NCBI RefSeq assembly: GCF_000196795.1
Contig: NC_014259.1
Location: 2,480,001-2,544,000, forward strand
Direction of reading: 5' to 3'
Source of the DNA: Acinetobacter oleivorans DR1
GTDB taxonomy: Bacteria; Pseudomonadota; Gammaproteobacteria; Pseudomonadales; Moraxellaceae
Length of the DNA stretch: 64,000 nucleotides
This document shows positions 35,350 through 42,698 of the stretch, piece after piece (the first letter of the stretch is position 1; every line of letters starts with the position of its first letter). The translations under genes were made by a program, and so were the position numbers. The notes beneath the pieces are model-generated. The model was not told where the DNA came from. It was given only the letters and a program-made list of their open reading frames with translations, and searched no databases.

Positions 35350-36966
35350 ATGAGTGTATCTGAACATCCAAATCTGGACACTGTGCAAGGTACAGATTCA
35401 CAAAAAGCAGTGAATGAAACCTTAGAAGATTATACTTTACGTTATGCTCCACACAGCTTTCGGCGCTGGAGTCCCAAAGTTGTCGCTATTACTGCACTTG
35501 GTGGTATTGCCTATCTTGCTGACTTTTCTATTGGTGCCAGTATTGGTATGTCTTACGGAACAACCAATGCTGTTTTCTCCATTTTATTTGCAGCGATTAT
35601 TATCTTCTTAACTGGCATTCCTTTAGCCTACTACGCAGCGCGCTATAACATCGACCTTGACTTGATTACCCGCGGCGCTGGTTTCGGTTACATCGGTTCG
35701 GTTCTTACCAGTATCATTTTCGCCAGTTTCACATTTATTTTCTTTGCCCTTGAAGGTTCAATCATGGCGCAAGGGTTATTGCTTGGTTTAGGCATTCCGC
35801 TTTGGGCTGGCTATCTCATCTCAACCGTTATGGTCATTCCACTCGTCATTTACGGTATGAAAGCTTTAAGTAAATTACAAGTTTGGACTACCCCACTTTG
35901 GCTTATTCTGATGATTGGTCCTGTGGCCTACCTGATTTATCAAGAACCTACTTTAGTCAGCCAATTTGCTACTTTTACAGGTAAAGAAGGTTTTGCAACC
36001 GTAGACATGGCTGCAATCATGTTAGGTGCTGGTATTTGTTTATCGTTAATCATGCAAATTGGTGAGCAAATTGATTACTTACGCTTCATGCCTGCAAAAA
36101 CAAAAGAAAATAGCAAAGCATGGTGGGCAGCCGTTATTTCAGCGGGTCCGGGTTGGGTGATTTTAGGGGCAATTAAACAAATTATTGGGGCATTTTTAGG
36201 ATTCTATTTACTCACTAAAATACCGGGCGTAAACAGCACTGAACCTGTTCAACAGTTTAATGCAGCGTTTCATGACATGCTTCCGGGCTGGGCAGCTTTA
36301 ACACTTGCAGTGATTTTGGTGGTTATTTCTCAAATTAAAATTAATGTGACCAATGCTTACTCTGGTTCCCTTGCATGGACAAGTGCCTACACTCGTATTA
36401 GCAAACATTATCCTGGTCGTATTGTCTTTGTGATGGTGAACTTAGCAATTGCGCTTGCTTTGATGGAAGGCAATATGTTTGCGGTACTAGGTAAAATCTT
36501 AGGGTTCTATTCAAACTTTGCAATTGCTTGGGTGGTAGTTGTTGCAACAGACATTTCAATCAACAAATATGTTTTAAAACTTTCACCTAAAGAACCTGAA
36601 TATCGCCGTGACATGCTCTACAACGTAAACCCTGTCGGTATGGTTGCATTCCTTGTATCAGCAGGCTTATCAATTGCAGCATTCTTCGGTTTACTTGGTA
36701 GCTTCTTGGCGCCTTACTCACCGCTTATCGCACTTGTACTTGCTTTTGTCTTAACTCCAATCATGGGTTTATTAACCAAAGGAAAATACTACATCAAGTC
36801 ACATGATGACGGTATTAAAGAACCACGTTACGATGCTGAAGGTACACCTGTAGCAACGGTTTACCACTGCCGCGTATGTGAGCAAGGTTATGAGCGTCCA
36901 GATATTATGTTCTCTCACAAACATAACGGCACGATCTGTTCTTTGTGTAAAACACTCGACGCTTAA
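35350..36966 (+). CDS. NCS1-family permease with C-terminal cysteine pairs
   Basis: A 538-residue inner-membrane transporter of the purine/cytosine permease (NCS1) family with about 12 hydrophobic segments. It is clearly homologous to the sensor half of the neighbouring kinase: LRYAP near residue 35, TRGAGFGYIGS, QIKINVTNAYSGSLAW. The C-terminal tail has two CxxC pairs (HCRVCEQ and TICSLCK), a zinc-ribbon-like pattern shared with the kinase. I start at ATG 35350, which has GGGAG nine bases upstream, rather than at TTG 35320. It probably imports the compound sensed by the kinase and may be induced by that system; both points are inference. Confidence 0.9.
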   Translation: MSVSEHPNLDTVQGTDSQKAVNETLEDYTLRYAPHSFRRWSPKVVAITALGGIAYLADFSIGASIGMSYGTTNAVFSILFAAIIIFLTGIPLAYYAARYNIDLDLITRGAGFGYIGSVLTSIIFASFTFIFFALEGSIMAQGLLLGLGIPLWAGYLISTVMVIPLVIYGMKALSKLQVWTTPLWLILMIGPVAYLIYQEPTLVSQFATFTGKEGFATVDMAAIMLGAGICLSLIMQIGEQIDYLRFMPAKTKENSKAWWAAVISAGPGWVILGAIKQIIGAFLGFYLLTKIPGVNSTEPVQQFNAAFHDMLPGWAALTLAVILVVISQIKINVTNAYSGSLAWTSAYTRISKHYPGRIVFVMVNLAIALALMEGNMFAVLGKILGFYSNFAIAWVVVVATDISINKYVLKLSPKEPEYRRDMLYNVNPVGMVAFLVSAGLSIAAFFGLLGSFLAPYSPLIALVLAFVLTPIMGLLTKGKYYIKSHDDGIKEPRYDAEGTPVATVYHCRVCEQGYERPDIMFSHKHNGTICSLCKTLDA

Positions 36967-36980
36967 ATATTCTTAAAACT

Positions 36981-37009
36981 AAAAAAGAAGTTTTAAAGCT
37001 TCTTTTTTT
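36981..37009 (+). terminator. Rho-independent terminator after NCS1 permease gene
   Basis: AAAAAAGAAG and CTTCTTTTTT form a ten-base-pair stem around an eight-base loop. It may also work for the convergent lrp-like gene. Confidence 0.75.
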
Positions 37010-37022
37010 ACGCCTGATGTTT

Positions 37023-37478
37023 TTAACCAATCGGAAATAAACGTTCAGGCACTACATCTTTCATCACAATGGTTGAAATGAGTCGTTGCACACTTGGAAT
37101 AGCAGATAATTTTTCATCATACAAACGCTGAAAAGCCGGTAAATCTTTAGCGACCACATGTAGTAAATAATCTGGCTCACCAAACAAGCGCTGGGCCTGA
37201 ATAATTTGCGGGATATCAATTACAGCATTTTCAAACTTCTCGACTGCCTGTTTATCACCTTCTTTAAGCGTAATAAAAACAATCGCTGAAAATTCAAATC
37301 CCACTAAGTTTGGGTCGAGTTCTGCCCGATAGCCTTTGATGGCTCCCGATTCTTCTAAAGCCTTCACTCGTCTATGACAAGGTGAAATGCTCAAGCCTAC
37401 TTTTTCTGCCAATTCAGTAATAGATAATCGGCCATTTAATTGCAATTCAGCAAGAATCTTTTTATCTGTGCGATCCAT
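37023..37478 (-). CDS. Lrp/AsnC-family transcriptional regulator
   Basis: A 151-residue regulator with HTH SITELAEKVGLSISPCHRRVKALE (residues about 19-42) and a C-terminal RAM amino-acid-binding domain (from about residue 65, SAIVFITLKEGDKQ). Lrp-type proteins often respond to amino acids and activate a divergent LysE-type exporter, and that is the arrangement here (158 bases apart). The ligand cannot be told from sequence. Confidence 0.92.
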   Translation of the reverse strand: MDRTDKKILAELQLNGRLSITELAEKVGLSISPCHRRVKALEESGAIKGYRAELDPNLVGFEFSAIVFITLKEGDKQAVEKFENAVIDIPQIIQAQRLFGEPDYLLHVVAKDLPAFQRLYDEKLSAIPSVQRLISTIVMKDVVPERLFPIG

Positions 37479-37635
37479 TTAGAAAAATTTACCCCAAATG
37501 AGTGTGATATGAGCAAATATTTAAAAGCACATTCTAAATACATGAGCATATTATTTTCAACAAGCTCGAATAAATAGGGATTTTTTTCTAAACCACGAGC
37601 GAAACCTTTGGAAAATAGTTTGCCGAGATAAGCAT

Positions 37636-38247
37636 ATGGCTTTTAACATTTTTATTGCATTTTGGAGTGTCTCCATTCTTTTTATTATTACTCCAGGGGC
37701 AGACTGGGCCTATGCCATTTCGGCAGGAATTAAGGGCAAAGTCGTCGTACCCGCTGTCGCAGGTATGCTATTTGGGCACTTTATTACGATTTTATTGGTA
37801 GCGGCTGGTGTTGGGCTGCTTGTAGCAAATAATCCAACTGCACTCATGATCCTAACAATTGCGGGTTCTGCTTATTTGTTATGGATGGGAATAAACTTAT
37901 TACTTACCCCTCCTACTCCGAATGAGTCTGGTTCTGAAAAGGCTCAGTCATGGTTGAGCTGGGCAACTAAAGGCGTTTATGTAAGTGGATTAAACCCGAA
38001 GGTTTTTTTACTCTTTTTAGCGCTGCTTCCTCAATTTATTGACACTACTGCTTCATGGTCCGTGACAACACAAATTCTTGCCTTTGGTGTTGTACACATG
38101 ATTAGCTGCGCGATTATTTATTTAATGGTGGGTTATGGTTCAGAGGCTATTTTGAAAACCAGACCACAAGCAGCACAGTTAGTTGGTCGTTTCTCAGGTG
38201 GTTTGATGGTCATTATCGCAACGTGCTTATTGATTGGACAAATTTAA
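37636..38247 (+). CDS. LysE-family amino-acid exporter
   Basis: A 203-residue exporter with about six membrane segments, the motif TPGADWAYAISAGIKG near residue 21 and VSGLNPKVFLLFLALLPQF near residue 115. It is divergent from an Lrp/AsnC regulator, which suggests amino-acid-induced export. This is the third LysE-type exporter in the window, and each sits beside a different class of regulator. Confidence 0.9.
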   Translation: MAFNIFIAFWSVSILFIITPGADWAYAISAGIKGKVVVPAVAGMLFGHFITILLVAAGVGLLVANNPTALMILTIAGSAYLLWMGINLLLTPPTPNESGSEKAQSWLSWATKGVYVSGLNPKVFLLFLALLPQFIDTTASWSVTTQILAFGVVHMISCAIIYLMVGYGSEAILKTRPQAAQLVGRFSGGLMVIIATCLLIGQI

Positions 38248-38319
38248 AAAGTCATTCAACAAAAAGTTACTGGCCATCATTTCGGGTCAGTAACTTGAAT
38301 AGTAAAATATAAGAAAAAT

Positions 38320-38931
38320 TTATCTCATTCGTTTGAGGTTATACGTCACGACTCCCCAAATAACAAGTTCTTGCCCCTCTTCAATATAAATATTTTGATA
38401 ATCAGGATTTTCAGCTTTTAGCCAAACTTTAGGTGGCTGAAATTGACTATCAATCATTAAGCGCTTAACAGTGAAATCATTGTCGATGAGTGCAATCACA
38501 ATATCACCCGATTTAGCGGAAATACTACGGTCCACAATAAGCGGATCATTAATATCAATTCCAGCGTCTAGCATGGATAAAGAATTGGCTTTGACAATAA
38601 ACGTGGCATTTTCATTTCTAATTAAATATTCATTTAAATCGAGTGCTTGCTCAATATCATCTTGTGCAGGCGAAGGAAAACCTGCCGCAACACGTTCTGT
38701 TGCTAAAGGAATGTGGTAAATTTTATCGTTATTCGGGTGAACCTGTTGAACATTAAGTTTTGAGTTAAAGTCGGTTAAATTATTGGTTTTGACATTATTC
38801 AGTAACCAATTTTTGATAAAGTTAACTTGAGATTCGGGAACACGAATGACTTTGGTGGGTTCATTGAACTGTGCTTTACGTCCGGCATTTTCTCGTACAC
38901 CGCCATGCTCGAACTCTTTTTTCTTTGGCAT
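38320..38931 (-). CDS. umuDAb: SOS repressor UmuDAb
   Basis: A 203-residue self-cleaving SOS regulator particular to Acinetobacter. The N-terminal part (GGVRENAGRKAQFNEPTKVI) is an unusual DNA-binding extension absent from ordinary UmuD. The C-terminal S24 peptidase domain has cleavage site A83-G84 in RVAAGFPSP, nucleophile S119 in SLSM and general base K156 in FTVKRL. Starting at ATG 38931 (GGGAGG just upstream) gives exactly the residue numbering I recall for this protein. In response to DNA damage it cleaves itself and relieves repression of error-prone polymerase genes and ddrR. No umuC lies beside it, unlike A. baylyi. It is divergent from ddrR across a palindromic operator. Confidence 0.95.
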   Translation of the reverse strand: MPKKKEFEHGGVRENAGRKAQFNEPTKVIRVPESQVNFIKNWLLNNVKTNNLTDFNSKLNVQQVHPNNDKIYHIPLATERVAAGFPSPAQDDIEQALDLNEYLIRNENATFIVKANSLSMLDAGIDINDPLIVDRSISAKSGDIVIALIDNDFTVKRLMIDSQFQPPKVWLKAENPDYQNIYIEEGQELVIWGVVTYNLKRMR

Positions 38932-38970
38932 ATTGCCTCCCTTTTCACTGTTCAAAACCTACACAAACAA

Positions 38971-39000
38971 TGTAACTTGAAAAAGTTACATTTTCAAGTT
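38971..39000. promoter_or_regulatory. UmuDAb operator
   Basis: Two overlapping palindromes are present. AACTTGAAAA (38974-38983) is mirrored perfectly by TTTTCAAGTT (38991-39000) across seven bases. TGTAACTT (38971-38978) is mirrored by AAGTTACA (38983-38990) across four. This lies between umuDAb and ddrR, both known UmuDAb targets, and fits the published type of site. Confidence 0.85.
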
Positions 39001-39219
39001 GACGAAATATTTTTTTTGCATAACAATAAATCTCATGATCAGATTTTAATCCATTTTGCTTTTAACAGGGATGTTTTAATCAAAATGGCAATTTGAAGAA
39101 AATCAAAACCTATTTCGAGATAGTCTTTATTGCTGACTGTTTTTTGATTTTTATCAAATGAGATTCTGAACACTTAACATTCTGGTTAAATTCAGTTTTT
39201 TGGTATGGAGACATGCGAA

Positions 39220-39453
39220 ATGAAAAATCAACGTGATGCGGTTTTAGGTTATGCAAATGAGCAACATGCTTACTATATCCGCCTGATTGAAAATGATGCG
39301 GTTTTAGGTGAAAGCTACGGATTATTCTGTGAAAATCCGGATAGCGAAGCAGCCGAAAGTATTATGACGACGCTATTTTTAAAAAAATCTTTTTGGTTAA
39401 ACGGTTCTGAATACATTGATATTGTAAAAGGACTACAACTGCTCCCACAGTAA
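39220..39453 (+). CDS. ddrR: DNA damage response co-repressor DdrR
   Basis: A small Acinetobacter-specific protein of 77 residues, divergent from umuDAb, recognised as DdrR by position and sequence (QRDAVLGYANEQHAYYIRL). It assists UmuDAb in repressing part of the SOS regulon and is itself strongly induced by DNA damage. The frame also opens at ATG 39205, but GGAG lies nine bases before ATG 39220, so I prefer that start; the N-terminus is uncertain by five residues. It has no recognisable HTH. Confidence 0.88.
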   Translation: MKNQRDAVLGYANEQHAYYIRLIENDAVLGESYGLFCENPDSEAAESIMTTLFLKKSFWLNGSEYIDIVKGLQLLPQ

Positions 39454-39512
39454 AGTAAATAAATTAAAAAACGAAGGAGGCAAAAGCCTCCTTCGTTTTT
39501 AAAACATTATGC

Positions 39513-40748
39513 TTAAGACGTAAAACGTCCAGAGGCATCACGTTTTTGATTACGAGAGTTTTGACCACGACCGTCATAATCGTCGTCGTCACGGCTGCGG
39601 CCACGGCCTCGACCACCTGAGCGGCTACCGCGATCGTCATCATCATCGTCATCACGACTGCGGCCACGGCCTCGACCACCTGAGCGGCTACCGCGATCGT
39701 CATCATCATCGTCATCACGACTGCGGCCACGGCCTCGACCACCTGAGCGGCTACCGCGATCGTCATCATCATCGTCATCACGACTGCGGCCACGGCCTCG
39801 ACCACCTGAGCGGCTACCGCGATCGTCATCATCATCGTCATCACGACTGCGGCCACGGCCTCGGCCACCTGAACGGCTACCGCGATCGTCATCATCATCG
39901 TCATCACGGCTGCGACCGCGTCCTCGACCACCTGAGCGGCTACCGCGATCGTCATCATCGTCGTCATCACGACTGCGGCCTCGGCCTCGACCACCTGAAC
40001 GGCCACGATCGTCATCATCATCGTCATCACGACTGCGACCGCGTCCTCGACCACCTGAGCGGCTACCGCGATCGTCATCATCATCGTCATCATGGCTGCG
40101 GCCACGTCCTCGGCCACCTGAACGGCTACCGCGATCGTCATCATCATCGTCGTCACGGCTGCGACCGCGTCCTCGACCACCTGAACGGCCACGATCATCA
40201 TCATCGTCGTCATCGCGGCTACGACCGCGACCTCGGCCACCTGAACGGCTACCGCGATCGTCATCATCGTCGTCATCACGACTGCGACCGCGTCCTCTGC
40301 CACCTGAACGGCTACCGCGATCGTCATCATCGTCGTCATCATCACGGCTGCGGCCACGACCTCGTCCGCCTGAGCGGCTACCGCGATCGTCATCATCGTC
40401 GTCGTCATCACGGCTACGGCCTCGGCCGCCTGAGCGGCTGCCGCGATCGTCATCATCGTCGTCGTCATCACGGCTACGACCACGGCCTCGGCCACCTGAA
40501 CGGCTACCGCGATCATCGTCATCGTCGTCATCATCGCGGCTACGACCGCGACCACCATTTTTATGGCTTAAGGCACCCGCTTCACGAGCTTCCTCAGATG
40601 TAAATTCATGCGCATTACCACTGGCATGGGCTGCTCGCCCACCTTTGCTGGCTATTTCTCTAACTCTTTCAGGATCCATACTTGCAAATCCACGATTTGA
40701 AGTACCTGTACTATTGTTATCATCATCTTCATATCTAGTATTAGCCAT
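39513..40748 (-). CDS. KGG-motif stress protein with Arg/Gly/Asp tandem repeats
   Basis: A 411-residue, extremely hydrophilic protein. Residues about 22-65 hold a KGG-type stress motif (ASKGGRAAHASGNAHEF, then TSEEAREAGALSHKNGG). The rest is 16 tandem units of about 20-22 residues of the form GGRGRGRSRDDDDDDDRGSRS, ending in a short basic tail (NSRNQKRDASGRFTS). It should be intrinsically disordered, with alternating positive and negative blocks. KGG proteins are stress-associated, and related disordered hydrophilins protect A. baumannii during desiccation. AGGAAG precedes the ATG. The parallel frame at 39464-40558 is an artefact of the repeats. Confidence 0.9.
   Translation of the reverse strand: MANTRYEDDDNNSTGTSNRGFASMDPERVREIASKGGRAAHASGNAHEFTSEEAREAGALSHKNGGRGRSRDDDDDDDDRGSRSGGRGRGRSRDDDDDDDDRGSRSGGRGRSRDDDDDDDDRGSRSGGRGRGRSRDDDDDDDDRGSRSGGRGRGRSRDDDDDDDRGSRSGGRGRGRSRDDDDDDDRGRSGGRGRGRSRDDDDDDDRGSRSGGRGRGRSHDDDDDDDRGSRSGGRGRGRSRDDDDDDDRGRSGGRGRGRSRDDDDDDDRGSRSGGRGRGRSRDDDDDDDRGSRSGGRGRGRSRDDDDDDDRGSRSGGRGRGRSRDDDDDDDRGSRSGGRGRGRSRDDDDDDDRGSRSGGRGRGRSRDDDDDDDRGSRSGGRGRGRSRDDDDYDGRGQNSRNQKRDASGRFTS
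39580..40555 (-). repeat. Coding tandem repeat, about 16 units of about 63 bp
   Basis: Near-identical 60-66-bp units encode the Arg/Gly and poly-Asp blocks of the KGG protein. Units at the protein C-terminal side (39590-39900) are almost identical. Those nearer the N-terminus differ in Asp codon number and third positions, and two lack the SRS serine. The array should be prone to copy-number change. Confidence 0.9.
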
Positions 40749-41222
40749 AGTTATATCTTCCTATATTTAATTATAGTCACTACCGCTTTTGATTAACGGA
40801 TTTAATAAAGATAGAAGATCTATAATATTTTCCTACCGATGCACTGTATCAATCAATTTAAATGTATATAAAATGAAAGATTAAAAATTCTACAACTTCA
40901 TTATTTAAATAAAGATTTATACATTCTAATTTTTCTCACATTTTACTTTTTAAATAATTAGCTCACTTATTATTACTTAACTGCACATTACAATATATTT
41001 TTACAAACAGATTTAAAATATCTATATAAACAACGAAACAGCTTAACTATAAACAAAAAGTAAAATAATGAAACATACTTACTTAAACAAACACAGATTA
41101 AAACACTTATTTTCAATAGAAAACAATAATATATATCATTACATTTTCAAAGGAAATTTACTTGAGAGATTAATATGAATATTTAAAACTAGTTTTATTA
41201 AGGCAATTTGAGTGGTTTAGCC
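40749..41222. other. AT-rich intergenic region
   Basis: A 474-base, very AT-rich gap between the KGG gene (-) and a broken small gene (+). It should hold the KGG gene promoter. I see no supported small gene, RNA or strong hairpin. Confidence 0.5.
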
Positions 41223-41625
41223 ATGCAATTAAAAGATCAAGAGTCAACACTACAATACATACATATTTCTATTCCAGAAATTTTACTCGGCCATATTAAA
41301 TCTAAGAATTCATGGCAAAATTATGACCAAGAATGGAGCTATAGATTAGATCCTCCGCATGCGAGCCATCCCTTCCAAAGAGATTTATATATTATTAAGT
41401 CAAAGAATATAGAGCAAGAAGATATAAAGTTATTGCTTGACAACATCATTAATAAAAATAATAAAGAAACACAAAATATTGAAGGCGCTAAAAAAAATTA
41501 TTAAAGAAATTTTAGACTTATCCAATAATATATCTATTGAAAACTGGCTAGAAGATACTGGAAATAGATCCATTATTGAAAGTATGATTGATAAGAACAA
41601 AATCAAATTAATAGATATTATTTAA
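41223..41625 (+). pseudogene. Small hypothetical gene interrupted at an A8 tract
   Basis: Two open frames overlap here. The first starts at ATG 41223 and stops at 41504; the second continues in the +1 frame to a stop at 41625. They join at the run of eight A residues at 41490-41497. With seven A residues the frame would read on through KKIIKEILDLSNNISIENWLED, giving one protein of about 133 residues with a conserved-looking C-terminal part. Options are an inactivating frameshift, a reversible homopolymer switch, transcriptional slippage on the A run, or a sequencing error. I do not recognise the family. It is soluble and Asn/Lys/Ile-rich, with no signal peptide. Confidence 0.6.
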
Positions 41626-41764
41626 CTTTTAAATATAAAATATTTTTTTACATCCTTATAAATAAAATAACAAAGACAACTTATTAAAAAATTCATTTTA
41701 CTCATATTTACGTAGTAACAACGCACTATTGATGAATTAGATATTTAACCGAGGTATTTGACGT

Positions 41765-42643
41765 ATGGAAAACTCAACAAATCAGTATCCAACATCTGCA
41801 CCTGCACAAGTTCAATCTCATCAACCAGGCGATCAGGAAAAAATGCATCCTGAACCTGAGATTATAAAAAGCTCTCATAAAGGTAGCGATAAGTTAAAAG
41901 ATAAAGTTGCCGTTATTAGTGGTGGCGATAGCGGTATAGGCCGTTCTGTCGCAGTATTGTTTGCCCGTGAAGGTGCGGATATTGCCATCCTTTATCTTGA
42001 AGAAGATAAGGATGCCGAAATCACTAAACAACTTGTTGAAAGAGAAGGACAACATTGCCTTTTATTAAAAGGAGATATTTCTGACCCAGATGTTGCAAAA
42101 CTCGATATTGATAAAGTTCTACAACATTATGGAAAAATTAATATTTTAGTGAATAATGCTGGCGTGCAATATCAACAAAAGGAAATTGAAAGTATTAGTA
42201 ATGAGCAATTAGAAAAAACATTTAAAACTAATATTTTTCCAATGTTTTATCTTACTAAAGAAGCTATTCCTTATATGGAAGAAGGCGACAGTATTATTAA
42301 TACAACCAGTATTACCAGTTATCAAGGCCATGATGAGCTTATTGATTATGCAAGTACCAAAGGTGCGATTACGACTTTTACACGTAGCTTATCAAACAAT
42401 TTAATGAAGCAGAAAAAAGGAATTCGGGTGAATGGTGTTGCACCAGGTCCGATCTGGACTCCATTAATTCCAAGCAGTTTCGATGCGGAAACCGTTAAAG
42501 AATTTGGTAAAGACACACCAATGGGAAGAATGGGACAACCTAGTGAAGTTGCACCTGCTTATCTTTTCCTTGCCTCAGATGATGCAAGTTATATTACAGG
42601 TCAGGTGATTCATGTAAACGGTGGTCAAATCGTAAATGGTTAA
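41765..42643 (+). CDS. SDR-family oxidoreductase (YghA/YhdF stress type)
   Basis: A 292-residue short-chain dehydrogenase with a polar N-terminal extension of about 45 residues, as in the YghA/YhdF group. It has a nucleotide-binding motif SGGDSGIGRSVAVLFA, NNAGVQYQQ, catalytic YASTKGA, and VAPGPIWTPLIP. These enzymes are general-stress-associated in several bacteria; the substrate is unknown. It lies beside katE, tail to tail, sharing a bidirectional terminator. Confidence 0.9.
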   Translation: MENSTNQYPTSAPAQVQSHQPGDQEKMHPEPEIIKSSHKGSDKLKDKVAVISGGDSGIGRSVAVLFAREGADIAILYLEEDKDAEITKQLVEREGQHCLLLKGDISDPDVAKLDIDKVLQHYGKINILVNNAGVQYQQKEIESISNEQLEKTFKTNIFPMFYLTKEAIPYMEEGDSIINTTSITSYQGHDELIDYASTKGAITTFTRSLSNNLMKQKKGIRVNGVAPGPIWTPLIPSSFDAETVKEFGKDTPMGRMGQPSEVAPAYLFLASDDASYITGQVIHVNGGQIVNG

Positions 42644-42657
42644 TCCCTAGGATATAA

Positions 42658-42693
42658 AAAAGCCCTGAAAGATAAATCTTTCAGGGCTTTTTT
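42658..42693. terminator. Bidirectional rho-independent terminator between SDR and katE
   Basis: AAAGCCCTGAAAGA pairs perfectly with TCTTTCAGGGCTTT around a four-base loop, with A/T runs on both sides. Confidence 0.9.
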
Positions 42694-42698
42694 GTTTA

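Noticed and set aside
39580..40555. Regular short repeats suggesting a CRISPR array
   Set aside because: Units are contiguous with no unique spacers and are coding in one frame. No cas genes are near.
39464..40558. A 364-residue reading frame of Met/Thr/Val/Ala repeats
   Set aside because: It is a shifted frame of the Arg/Gly/Asp repeat gene on the same strand. It has no start context of its own, and the in-frame KGG protein has a proper N-terminal domain.
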